From positions 1 through 63,271 of the forward strand of contig NZ_CABTZR010000005.1 in assembly GCF_902489365.1 (NCBI RefSeq): 63,271 nt of DNA. Reading direction: 5' to 3'. The notes beneath the pieces are model-generated. The model was not told where the DNA came from and made no database searches. It saw only the letters and a list, made by a program, of their open reading frames with translations. Shown here one piece after another: positions 1-7,640 of this stretch. Position numbers and translations under genes: made by a program. Positions within the stretch are counted from its first letter, which is position 1. Each line of letters starts with the position of its first letter. Source of the DNA: an uncultured Corynebacterium sp. GTDB lineage: Bacteria; Actinomycetota; Actinomycetes; Mycobacteriales; Mycobacteriaceae.

Positions 1-39
1 ACCGACACAGACGCAGGCACCGACGACATCCCCTTCTAA
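1..39 (+). CDS. C-terminal end of a gene with SSB-like acidic tip (partial)
   Basis: The window opens inside a reading frame whose last residues are TDTDAGTDDIPF followed by TAA. The Asp-Asp-Ile-Pro-Phe ending is the classical C-terminal tip of bacterial single-stranded DNA-binding proteins, which docks DNA repair and replication partners. Only 12 residues are visible, so the OB-fold cannot be checked. If real, this would be an SSB outside the usual rpsF-ssb-rplI locus, because the following genes are unrelated to that cluster. A chance match is possible. Confidence 0.4.
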   Translation, partial: TDTDAGTDDIPF

Positions 40-108
40 ACCCCGCCGTCGAATAAAACGACGAGACCACACCACCAGAAAGGAAAAGAAACCCAGGAAC
101 AAAACCAC

Positions 109-125
109 CGTCGTCACAGACGACG
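109..125. repeat. Short inverted repeat after the SSB-like gene
   Basis: CGTCGTC and GACGACG form a 7-bp perfect stem around a 3-nt loop, about 70 bp after the stop of the partial first gene. No T-tract follows, so it is at best a weak terminator. Confidence 0.35.
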
Positions 126-155
126 ACTGCACTGCCGAGGCCCAGTCAGGCTCGC

Positions 156-174
156 CCCAACTGTTGCAGTTGGG
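156..174. promoter_or_regulatory. Palindrome upstream of the VOC gene promoter
   Basis: CCCAACTG-TTG-CAGTTGGG is an 8-bp perfect inverted repeat with a 3-nt centre. It ends just before the expected -35 position of the promoter at 200-205. There is no T-run after it, so an operator is more likely than a terminator. The cognate regulator is not identifiable here. Confidence 0.45.
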
Positions 175-199
175 ATCGGCTGGACTTAGTGATGCCGGT

Positions 200-205
200 T
201 AGGAT
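200..205 (+). promoter_or_regulatory. -10 box of a leaderless promoter for the VOC gene
   Basis: TAGGAT lies 7 nt before the ATG at 213. The transcript would start at or next to the start codon. Confidence 0.5.
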
Positions 206-212
206 GGGGTGA

Positions 213-602
213 ATGCAGATCTACATTGCCTCAGTACCCGTCGATGATGTTGCCCTCGCTCACGACTTCTATGTCAATACGCTCGGCTTTCGAGTCAAGG
301 ACGATGTAACCCACGGAGACTTTCGGTGGCTCACGGTCACCAATGCGGAAGGCCAAGGGGATATGGAGCTCCTACTCGAGCCCAAGGCCCATTCCGCGGC
401 CAAGGACTACGCAGCAGCACTCAATGCTGACGGTATCCCTGTCACCCAGTTCCTATCCGCAGACGTGGAGAGGGAATATAGCGAGCTCACTGAAAAGGGA
501 GTGCATTTCACTATGGTGCCTACCGACGTCGGCCCCTCCATCATCGCCGTCTTCGATGACACCGTAGGGAACCTCATCCAACTGGTACAGCTCAAGAAAT
601 AG
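213..602 (+). CDS. VOC (glyoxalase/bleomycin resistance fold) family protein
   Basis: The 129-residue product has the single-module vicinal oxygen chelate pattern: an N-terminal strand (QIYIASVPVDD), then AHDFYVNTLGFRV, a central metal-ligand-like Glu strand (MELLLEP) and a C-terminal FDDTVGNLIQLVQ strand. Proteins of this size and type are often annotated as glyoxalase-like, but the substrate cannot be deduced. The start at 213 is supported by a TAGGAT -10 box 7 nt upstream, which suggests a leaderless mRNA. The lipoprotein gene follows after 10 bp and is probably cotranscribed. Confidence 0.85.
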   Translation: MQIYIASVPVDDVALAHDFYVNTLGFRVKDDVTHGDFRWLTVTNAEGQGDMELLLEPKAHSAAKDYAAALNADGIPVTQFLSADVEREYSELTEKGVHFTMVPTDVGPSIIAVFDDTVGNLIQLVQLKK

Positions 603-612
603 AGAATAAAGA

Positions 613-1272
613 ATGCCACACTTACCTTCTTCCGTCGCTATCATCGCAGCCGTTAGCGCCGTATGCGTAATGCCTCTGACTGCATGCGCCGAGCGTGGGT
701 CAGACACGACTCCGGCGCCGCAGTTCAGTGCAATTCCGTCTAGCTCCGCTGCTATCGATGGGCCGGAGCCGCCGTCCAGTGACACGCAGAATGCTCCCTC
801 ACAACAGGATGCCAATGTTGCTGCCTTTGCGGGTATGGGGACGGCTGCGATTGATGACCAACACCACATGCCAGATCGGTTGGGCGGCCTCATTCCGACG
901 GGCGTGCGCGTAGGTGCTCACGACGGTTTCACGAGGGTGGTGGTTGACCTCGAAGGAGAAGGTGAGCCGGGGTGGTTCACGTCTTATACCGGCGATCCGC
1001 GTCAACAGGCATCAGGTTATCCAGTTGAGGTAGACGGAAACACTTTTCTCAATCTGGGGATAGAAGGAACTCCGTGGCCTTCCACACCCGAGCTCGAAGA
1101 AAAGTATATGAAGCCGGGAACTACTCCCGGTACTGGTGTGGTGAGCGAGGTCGTATATACCACCTCATTCGAGGCACAAACCCAATTGATCATTGGACTA
1201 CAGAAGAAGACGCCGTACTCAGTGACTTTCCTGGAGGGCCCTAAACGCCTAGTTCTCGACTTCCAGGATTGA
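613..1272 (+). CDS. AMIN-like domain lipoprotein
   Basis: The 219-residue product begins with a hydrophobic signal sequence ending in the lipobox L-T-A-C (Cys25), so it is probably lipid-anchored on the outer face of the plasma membrane. A Ser/Pro/Ala-rich linker (about residues 26-75) leads to a C-terminal beta-rich domain containing GVRVGAHDGFTRVVVDL and a closing KRLVLDFQD strand. This is the pattern of the actinobacterial AMIN-like domain family. The function is unknown, although AMIN-type domains elsewhere bind cell-wall or periplasmic partners. It sits 10 bp behind the VOC gene and ends before a strong hairpin shared with convergent pnp. Confidence 0.8.
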   Translation: MPHLPSSVAIIAAVSAVCVMPLTACAERGSDTTPAPQFSAIPSSSAAIDGPEPPSSDTQNAPSQQDANVAAFAGMGTAAIDDQHHMPDRLGGLIPTGVRVGAHDGFTRVVVDLEGEGEPGWFTSYTGDPRQQASGYPVEVDGNTFLNLGIEGTPWPSTPELEEKYMKPGTTPGTGVVSEVVYTTSFEAQTQLIIGLQKKTPYSVTFLEGPKRLVLDFQD

Positions 1273-1288
1273 CGTGTGGTGAAACGAT

Positions 1289-1330
1289 AAGGGCCCTGTC
1301 CCCAGCTAGTTTCTGGGTTACAGGGCCCTT
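1289..1330. terminator. Bidirectional terminator between the lipoprotein gene and pnp
   Basis: AAGGGCCCTGT and ACAGGGCCCTT form an 11-bp perfect stem with A/T at the outer ends, located between the convergent ends of the lipoprotein gene and pnp. It can serve both strands. Confidence 0.85.
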
Positions 1331-1368
1331 GATCTAGGAGGTCCTAGTAGTCCTAGCTAGTCCGAGGA

Positions 1369-3639
1369 TTAGTCCTCCTCAACCGGAACCAGGGAGATCT
1401 TGCCGCGATTATCAATGTCGGCAATTTCGACCTGAATCTTATCGCCAACATTGACGACGTCCTCGACCTTCTCAATGCGCTCGTCGCCACCCAGCTTCGA
1501 GATGTGCACAAGGCCATCGCGGCCCGGGGTCAGGGAAACGAAGGCACCAAAGGCTACGGTCTTCACCACGGTGCCAAGGAAGCGCTCGCCCACCTTCGGC
1601 AGCTGCGGGTTAGCGATGCTATTCACGCGGTCGATTGCTGCCTCAGCAGCCTCACCAGTGGCCGCAGAGATATAAACCGTGCCGTCTTCTTCGATGGAAA
1701 CATCGGCGCCGGTTTCCTCCGTGATGGCGTTGATGGTCTTGCCCTTCGGACCAATGAGCTCACCAATCTTGTTGACAGGGATCGTCACCGAGGTAATACG
1801 CGGGGCAAGGCCAGACATCTCGTCCGGGCTCTCGATGACCTCCGCCATGGTGTCGAGGATGGCGGCACGGGCGTCGCGGGCCTGGTCGAGGGCGTCGGCA
1901 AGCACGCGCGAAGGAATGCCGTCCAACTTGGTATCCAGCTGCAGTGCAGTGATGAACTCGGAGGTGCCGGCGACCTTGAAGTCCATATCGCCAAAAGCAT
2001 CCTCAGCACCGAGGATATCGGTGAGCGCCACGAACTTTTCCTTGCCGTTGACCTCGCCCGAGACCAAGCCCATAGCGATACCGGCCACCGGAGCCTTCAG
2101 CGGAACGCCCGCGTTGTAGAGGGACAGGGTGGACGCACAGACGGAGCCCATGGAGGTAGAGCCGTTGGAACCAAGGGCCTCAGACACCTGGCGGATGGCG
2201 TACGGGAAATCCTCGCGGGACGGGATAACCGGCAGCAGGGCGCGCTCAGCAAGCGCACCGTGGCCGATTTCGCGGCGCTTCGGGGAGCCCACGCGGCCGG
2301 TCTCGCCGGTGGAATACGGCGGGAAGTTGTAGTGGTGCATGTAACGCTTGGACTCGACTGGGGTCAGGGAGTCGATCTGCTGTTCCATCTTGAGCATGTC
2401 CAGCGTGGTTACACCCAGAATCTGGGTCTCACCGCGCTCAAAGAGGGAGGATCCATGGGCGCGCGGAACGAGATCAACCTCAACGCCAAGGTCACGGATA
2501 TCGGTCACACCACGGCCATCGATGCGGAATCCCTCGGTGAGGATCTTGGTGCGGACGATGTCCTTCATCACGGCGTTGAAAGCATTGCGGATCTGCTTGG
2601 ACGCGTCGGCCTCGTCGAGGTCGTCAAAGTCTTCGATGAGCTTAGCCTCGACCTGCTCCATGTACTCGTTAGTGGCGTCATCGCGGTCCTGCTTGCCCGG
2701 GATGGTAAGCAGCTTCTCCAGCTTCTTGGCGGCTGCCTTTTCGACGGCCGCGTAAACATCATCACCGTAAGGCGGGAAGAGCGGGAACTCCTGCGTCTCC
2801 TTGGCTGCACGCTCCGCCAGACCTGCCTGCGCTTCACACAGGGACTTGATGAAAGGCTTCGCAGCCTCCAAGCCCTCAGCCACGGTGGACTCCTGCGGAG
2901 CCGGTGCACCTTCCTTGATGCGTTCGGCTACGTTCACACCAGCGCCGGCCTCGACCATCATGATGGCAACGTCGTCCTTGCGGCCCTTCTTCACGATGCG
3001 GCCGGCAACGACCATCTCGAAGAGAGCACGCTCGTGCTGCTCGTTATTCGGGAAGGCCACCCACTGGCCCTTCGGGTGCTTATCATCAGCAATCAGTGCC
3101 ATGCGCACGCCGCCCACCGGGCCGGATACAGGCAGGCCAGAGAGCTGGGTGGCGGCGGAAGCGCCGTTGATAGCGACGACGTCGTAATACTCCTCCGGGT
3201 CCATGGACAGAACAGTGACGACGACCTGAACCTCGTTGCGCAAGCCCTTCACGAAAGTCGGGCGCAGCGGGCGGTCAATGAGGCGGCACGCCAGAATAGC
3301 CTCAGTAGAAGGACGCCCCTCGCGGCGGAAGAAGGAGCCCGGAATCTTACCTGCGGCATACATGCGCTCCTCGACGTCCACGGTCAGCGGGAAGAAGTCG
3401 AAGCCTTCACGCGGCTGGTTAGAAGCGGTGGTCGTGGACAGCAGCATGGTGTCCTCGTCCAGGTAAGTGGTCACGGAGCCACCGGCCTGGCGAGCCAGCT
3501 GGCCCGTCTCAAAACGGATGGTGCGAGTGCCGAAATCGCCGTTGTCCAGGGTGGCGATGGCCTCGGTGATGCCGTAGTCGTCGTCGATAAGAAACTCGAC
3601 GGAATTGTTCGGTTGCTTTTTAGCGTTCTTAGCGCTCAT
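1369..3639 (-). CDS. pnp: Polyribonucleotide nucleotidyltransferase (PNPase)
   Basis: This 756-residue enzyme degrades RNA phosphorolytically from the 3' end. Two RNase PH-like core domains are followed by a KH domain (GELIGPKGKTINAI) and a C-terminal S1 domain (GTVVKTVAFGAFVSL). The length fits the roughly 750 residues of corynebacterial PNPase. The frame stays open upstream to 3708, but the start at 3639 (MSAKNAKK) is preferred. A clear AAGGAG lies 11 nt before it, and the extra 23 residues encoded upstream would actually contain that ribosome binding site. It lies downstream of rpsO on the same strand, with a strong terminator in between. Confidence 0.97.
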   Translation of the reverse strand: MSAKNAKKQPNNSVEFLIDDDYGITEAIATLDNGDFGTRTIRFETGQLARQAGGSVTTYLDEDTMLLSTTTASNQPREGFDFFPLTVDVEERMYAAGKIPGSFFRREGRPSTEAILACRLIDRPLRPTFVKGLRNEVQVVVTVLSMDPEEYYDVVAINGASAATQLSGLPVSGPVGGVRMALIADDKHPKGQWVAFPNNEQHERALFEMVVAGRIVKKGRKDDVAIMMVEAGAGVNVAERIKEGAPAPQESTVAEGLEAAKPFIKSLCEAQAGLAERAAKETQEFPLFPPYGDDVYAAVEKAAAKKLEKLLTIPGKQDRDDATNEYMEQVEAKLIEDFDDLDEADASKQIRNAFNAVMKDIVRTKILTEGFRIDGRGVTDIRDLGVEVDLVPRAHGSSLFERGETQILGVTTLDMLKMEQQIDSLTPVESKRYMHHYNFPPYSTGETGRVGSPKRREIGHGALAERALLPVIPSREDFPYAIRQVSEALGSNGSTSMGSVCASTLSLYNAGVPLKAPVAGIAMGLVSGEVNGKEKFVALTDILGAEDAFGDMDFKVAGTSEFITALQLDTKLDGIPSRVLADALDQARDARAAILDTMAEVIESPDEMSGLAPRITSVTIPVNKIGELIGPKGKTINAITEETGADVSIEEDGTVYISAATGEAAEAAIDRVNSIANPQLPKVGERFLGTVVKTVAFGAFVSLTPGRDGLVHISKLGGDERIEKVEDVVNVGDKIQVEIADIDNRGKISLVPVEED

Positions 3640-3739
3640 GGATGTAACTCTCCTTGGAGCTGTCATGGCGATCTTCGGTGCCGCCTCTTCTTCGATGTTT
3701 TCTGACAACGTCCAAGGATTTTAGCAGATGAGATAAGAA

Positions 3740-3764
3740 AACCCCCGCACGCAGTGCGGGGGTT
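3740..3764 (-). terminator. rpsO terminator
   Basis: On the minus strand an 11-bp perfect GC-rich stem (AACCCCCGCAC/GTGCGGGGGTT) with a 3-nt loop is followed by TTTTCTTAT. This is a textbook intrinsic terminator just after rpsO. Confidence 0.92.
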
Positions 3765-3778
3765 GAAAAGCTAAGCGC

Positions 3779-4048
3779 TTAGCGGCGCAGACCCAGGCGA
3801 GAAATCAGGTCGCGGTAACGGTCAACGTCATTAGCGGCCAGGTACTTCAGCAGGCCACGACGGCGACCAACCATGAGCAGCAGACCACGGCGAGAGTGGT
3901 GATCGTGCTTGTGATCCTTGAGGTGCTCGGTCAGATTGTTGATGCGGGAGGTCAGCAGGGCAACCTGTGCCTCCGGGGAGCCGGTGTCGGTCTCGTGCAG
4001 GCCGTACTCCTTGAGGACTTCTGCCTTCTTCTCAGTGCTCAAAGCCAT
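3779..4048 (-). CDS. rpsO: 30S ribosomal protein S15
   Basis: The 89-residue protein has the canonical S15 length and pattern (ALSTEKKAEVLKEYGLHE near the start, then SPEAQVALLTSRINNLTEHL and HHSRRGLLLMVGRRR). S15 binds the 16S rRNA central domain early in small-subunit assembly. A TAGGAG ribosome binding site precedes the ATG. The rpsO-pnp order is widely conserved, and the terminator between them implies that pnp depends on read-through, RNA processing or its own promoter. Confidence 0.98.
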   Translation of the reverse strand: MALSTEKKAEVLKEYGLHETDTGSPEAQVALLTSRINNLTEHLKDHKHDHHSRRGLLLMVGRRRGLLKYLAANDVDRYRDLISRLGLRR

Positions 4049-4126
4049 GGAAAATCTCCTATTGTATTTCAGTCCACATGAAATGATGCGCCGTGAGGCA
4101 CTGCCCGTGACTACTGTGGACCGCAG

Positions 4127-5044
4127 TCAGCAAGCCGAAGTAGAAGTATAGAGGCTGCCCAGCTTCGACATCAAATCATCGACGAAGCGCGCGTCATCCA
4201 CCGCAACGGCCACGCGGGTGGTGGGATCGTTAAGGCGTTCCGGGTCACCGATCGTGCGGCCATTATCCTCACACCGCAGGTTGAGGTCGAGGCATGTGAC
4301 CAGTGAAGGATCTGCAGCCACGGCCACTGCCAACGGATCATGCAGACCGCAACCGCCAAGGTGCGGGGAGGTCGTCTTGTAGGCGCGGATGTAGTAGTCC
4401 ACGATGTCTGCATAGATACGACCAGTGGGTGTACCGCGCCATTGCTTCGTGTGCTCCCTGGTGAGCAAGGTGCGCAGCGTGACATCGAGCCCCACCATCG
4501 TGAGGTCGTGAGCATGGCGGAATACATAGTCCGTGGCTTGGGGATCTTGGAAGACGTTGGCCTCGGCATAGGGCGTGACGTTCCCGGGCACGGTCAGCGC
4601 CCCACCCATCATGACGATGCGGGCGTTGCGGGCGAAGTCCGGGTCTTTGCGCATGGCGGCTGCAATGCTTGTCGACGGCCCCGTCGGCACAATGACCAGA
4701 TCCTCACCATGCTCACGGACCGAACGGATCAGAAAGCCCACTGCATCCTCGTGTGCTTTGCGGCGCGGAGGAGGCAGAAGAACCTCTCCGAGGCCGTTGC
4801 GGCCATGGATGAAAGCTGAAATGGGAGCAACATCGAAGCCCGGCCGCGTCGGACCGATGAAGACGGGGACATCCTTGGCGTCGAGAAGCTCGAGCAACGC
4901 CAGCGAGTTACGCACTCCCAGCGCCACCGGCACGTTGCCATAGGTGCCGGTAACCCCGATCAACTCAAGGTCGGGGTGTGCTACGGCATAGGCGAGAGCG
5001 AGGGCATCGTCGATTCCGGTGTCGAGGTCGAGGATGATCTTCAT
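4127..5044 (-). CDS. Inosine-uridine preferring nucleoside hydrolase family
   Basis: The 305-residue product starts with DLDTGIDDALAL, the Ca2+-binding DxDxGxDD signature of the IunH/nucleoside hydrolase superfamily. It also carries the downstream elements IVPTGPSTSIAAAM, MGGAL, EANVFQDPQA and a late GLHDPLAVAVA segment. Such enzymes cleave the N-glycosidic bond of (deoxy)nucleosides for base salvage, but the exact substrate is not predictable. Its ATG follows the ribF stop in a TAAATGA junction, so it is translationally coupled to ribF. Confidence 0.92.
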   Translation of the reverse strand: MKIILDLDTGIDDALALAYAVAHPDLELIGVTGTYGNVPVALGVRNSLALLELLDAKDVPVFIGPTRPGFDVAPISAFIHGRNGLGEVLLPPPRRKAHEDAVGFLIRSVREHGEDLVIVPTGPSTSIAAAMRKDPDFARNARIVMMGGALTVPGNVTPYAEANVFQDPQATDYVFRHAHDLTMVGLDVTLRTLLTREHTKQWRGTPTGRIYADIVDYYIRAYKTTSPHLGGCGLHDPLAVAVAADPSLVTCLDLNLRCEDNGRTIGDPERLNDPTTRVAVAVDDARFVDDLMSKLGSLYTSTSAC

Positions 5045-6025
5045 TTAGGCCTCGCGTGCCAGAATCTCACGAACTCGAGCAACATCTCGCTCCATAGCTG
5101 TCAGGAGTTCCTCCACGGAATTGAATTTCTCCATGTCACGCACGTGGTCGACGAAATGCACGGTGGCTTCGTGGCCGTAGAGGTCAGCGTCTCGGTCCAG
5201 CACAAAGGACTCCACCGAACGCTCCTCATCGCCAAAGGTAGGGTTCGTTCCTACCGAGATAGCGGCTGGATAAGGAACACCGGGCTCCATGTCGCCTTCC
5301 AGTGGTGCGCCGGTGGGTTCAACCACGAACCAGCCCGCGTAGACGCCATCGGCTGGAATGGCGACGGATTCCGGGAAATACTGGTTGGCGGTTGGAAAAC
5401 CAAGCTCCTTTCCACCACGTCCTGCACCACGTACAACGGGCCCAGTCACCGTAAAGTGGCGTCCCAGCGCCCAATTGGCACGCGCGATATCGCCCTTGGC
5501 AAGAGCGGCGCGGATGTTGGTGGAGCAGATGCGCTCGCCGTCTTCGTCAAGCAGAGGCACGATGTCAACGTCGAACCCGAACTCGGTACCGAATTTCGCT
5601 AGCGCCTCCGCGGTGCCGGACGCGCCTGCGCCGAAGGTGAAGTTCTCCCCCACCACGACGTGTTCTGTGTGCAAACGCCCCACCAGGAGATCCGCCACGT
5701 ACTCGCGCGGCTCGACGCCCCGGAGTTCTTCGGTGAAGTCGATGACGAGCACGGCCTCGATGCCCATCTCTTCCGCCAGCTGCATGCGGCGCTCAAAAGT
5801 AATCACGGAGAGCGGCGCGCGCTCCGGCAAGAACACGGAGACTGGGTGCGGATCAAAGGTCACCATGATTGGGCGTTGGCCATGCGTGCGCGCATGCTCG
5901 ACGGCCTTCGTCACGAGCTGTTGGTGACCGCGGTGCAGGCCGTCGAAGACACCAATCGTCACCGAGGTCGGGCCAAGGTCAGCGGGGATGCTATCGATTC
6001 CGTACCAAATATCCACGGGCACCAT
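5045..6025 (-). CDS. ribF: Bifunctional riboflavin kinase/FAD synthetase
   Basis: The 326-residue product joins an N-terminal nucleotidyltransferase (FMN adenylyltransferase) domain, with VTIGVFDGLHRGHQQLV and later VGENFTFG, to a C-terminal riboflavin kinase domain (ELGFPTANQYF, DGVYAG, VESFVLD). It converts riboflavin to FMN and then FAD. The frame is open further upstream, but MVPVDIWYGIDS at 6025 matches the usual RibF start. truB diverges only 37 bp away, so the two genes share a short promoter region. Confidence 0.95.
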   Translation of the reverse strand: MVPVDIWYGIDSIPADLGPTSVTIGVFDGLHRGHQQLVTKAVEHARTHGQRPIMVTFDPHPVSVFLPERAPLSVITFERRMQLAEEMGIEAVLVIDFTEELRGVEPREYVADLLVGRLHTEHVVVGENFTFGAGASGTAEALAKFGTEFGFDVDIVPLLDEDGERICSTNIRAALAKGDIARANWALGRHFTVTGPVVRGAGRGGKELGFPTANQYFPESVAIPADGVYAGWFVVEPTGAPLEGDMEPGVPYPAAISVGTNPTFGDEERSVESFVLDRDADLYGHEATVHFVDHVRDMEKFNSVEELLTAMERDVARVREILAREA

Positions 6026-6049
6026 GCTATCCCACTGCGGCCGGTGCCC

Positions 6050-6055
6050 TAGACT
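6050..6055 (+). promoter_or_regulatory. -10 box of a leaderless truB promoter
   Basis: TAGACT lies 7 nt before the truB ATG at 6063. No ribosome binding site is visible between them. Confidence 0.6.
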
Positions 6056-6062
6056 GCAGGGC

Positions 6063-6956
6063 ATGACTGATCCGCTCGAACGTTCCGGCCTCGTGGTCGT
6101 CGACAAACCCGCCGGCATGACCTCGCACGACGTCGTGGGAAAACTCCGCCGCTTCTTCCACACCCGCAAGGTGGGCCACGCGGGCACGCTTGATCCGATG
6201 GCCACGGGAGTGCTCGTTGTGGGGCTCGAACGTGGCACCAAGTTCCTCGCGCACATGGTGGCCTCCACCAAGGCCTACGACGCGACGATTCGACTCGGCA
6301 TGGCTACCCACACCGACGATGCGGAAGGTGAAGCTACGTGGGGCAAACCGGCAACCGCTGTGAAGGATTCTGCCATTTCGCAGGAAATTGCTGCGCTGAC
6401 CGGCGATATTCTGCAGCGGCCGGCAGCGGTCTCCGCTATCAAGATCGATGGCAAACGCGCGCACGAAAGGGTGCGGGCAGGCGAAGAAGTTGAGATCCCC
6501 GCGCGCCCAGTGACGGTCAGTCGCTTCGATATCCTCGATACGCGGCGCTGCGGCGAGTTCATTGATTTGGACGTGTCGGTCGCGTGTTCTTCGGGAACCT
6601 ACATCCGCTCGCTGGCTCGGGATCTGGGTGAGGCCCTCGGCGTCGGCGGGCATCTCACCGCCTTGCGCCGCACGGAGGTGGGCCCTTTCACGCTTGACGA
6701 CGCCCTCCCCCTCTCTACTCTCGAGGACTCTCCGACCCTGTCCCTCAGCCTCGATGAGGCTCTCGCTCGCAGCTATCCGGTTTTAGAAGTCACCGATGAT
6801 GAGGCCCAAGCCCTGGCTATGGGCAAGTGGCTAGAGCCGCGTGGGTTGAAAGGCACGTACGCGGCCGTCGATCCGCAGGGACGCTCGATCGCCTTGATCA
6901 AGGAAAAAGGAAAGCGCTTAGCCACGGTTTTCGTCGCGCGGCCCTCGACGCTTTAA
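6063..6956 (+). CDS. truB: tRNA pseudouridine(55) synthase
   Basis: The 297-residue protein carries the TruB signatures GLVVVDKPAGMTSHDVV and KVGHAGTLDPMATGVL; the Asp of GTLDP is the catalytic residue. Later come GDILQRPAAVSAIKIDG and CSSGTYIRSLARDLGE. It makes pseudouridine 55 in the T-loop of tRNAs. A C-terminal extension resembles the actinobacterial TruB C-terminal domain. The start at 6063 follows a TAGACT -10 box by 7 nt, suggesting a leaderless transcript. The gene runs convergently into the phosphopantetheinyl transferase gene 9 bp later. Confidence 0.96.
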   Translation: MTDPLERSGLVVVDKPAGMTSHDVVGKLRRFFHTRKVGHAGTLDPMATGVLVVGLERGTKFLAHMVASTKAYDATIRLGMATHTDDAEGEATWGKPATAVKDSAISQEIAALTGDILQRPAAVSAIKIDGKRAHERVRAGEEVEIPARPVTVSRFDILDTRRCGEFIDLDVSVACSSGTYIRSLARDLGEALGVGGHLTALRRTEVGPFTLDDALPLSTLEDSPTLSLSLDEALARSYPVLEVTDDEAQALAMGKWLEPRGLKGTYAAVDPQGRSIALIKEKGKRLATVFVARPSTL

Positions 6957-6965
6957 TGACTCGGT

Positions 6966-7640
6966 TTACCTGTCAAAGTTGAGCGCCGGAACGGCAGCAG
7001 AAACGATGACATAGCCATCCCGGATGATCCAGTGCCCAGTAATAAACGGCACTGGAGTTGGCCGTGCCAAGAGATAAGAGACCAGCGTTCCGTCCAAGCG
7101 CAGGTCAATTTCCGCTTGGTCAAAATCAAGCCACCGCCGGGTCATGGGGAACCATGTCTTGTACGTGGCCTCCTTAGCACAGAACAACAGGCGATCCGGG
7201 CAGGAAATACCCGCCGCTTGTAACTGAGCCAGCTGCGGCATCTCCCCCGGCCGAGCGATCATCGTCAGCACATGCTCCGGCAAAGGCTCCGCGGGTTCGG
7301 CATCCAACCCCATCGAGCGCACATGGGTGGTCGGCGCTGCTACCGCTGCACGCAGGCCTTCGGTGTGCGTCATCGATCCGGTATAGCCCTCCGGCCACAG
7401 CGGCATGCCTCGCTCGCCGCGCAGAATCGGCTCATTGTCGGTGTAGTTGAGCTCCTTCAAGGCTTGGTGGGCACACCAGCGTGCATCCCCAAATTCGGAC
7501 TTGCGCACGTCCACGGCCTGCGAGACCACTGAGCGCTCTTCCGGGGATAGGTGGTTGTAATTGAGCAGGTCGGTCATCGACTCGTCTGTACGCACATAGC
7601 AATAGCGCGCTGACTCCGGGAAGAGGGAAGGCTCAAGCAT
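6966..7640 (-). CDS. pptT: 4'-phosphopantetheinyl transferase
   Basis: The 224-residue protein shows both magnesium/CoA motifs of Sfp-type transferases: GLDAEPAEPL and FCAKEATYKTWFP (the W/FxxKExxxK motif). It transfers phosphopantetheine from CoA to carrier domains, in corynebacteria chiefly fatty acid synthase I and the mycolate polyketide synthase. The start at 7640 (MLEPSLFPE) is chosen because GGGAGGG lies a short distance upstream. It overlaps the end of the metallophosphoesterase gene by 8 bp, as is usual for this pair in actinobacteria. The symbol follows mycobacterial usage. Confidence 0.9.
   Translation of the reverse strand: MLEPSLFPESARYCYVRTDESMTDLLNYNHLSPEERSVVSQAVDVRKSEFGDARWCAHQALKELNYTDNEPILRGERGMPLWPEGYTGSMTHTEGLRAAVAAPTTHVRSMGLDAEPAEPLPEHVLTMIARPGEMPQLAQLQAAGISCPDRLLFCAKEATYKTWFPMTRRWLDFDQAEIDLRLDGTLVSYLLARPTPVPFITGHWIIRDGYVIVSAAVPALNFDR

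Noticed and set aside
1504..3705. A 733-codon open frame on the plus strand opposite pnp
   Set aside because: It is the antisense shadow of a high-GC gene; the translation has no recognisable domain, while the minus strand gives a complete PNPase.
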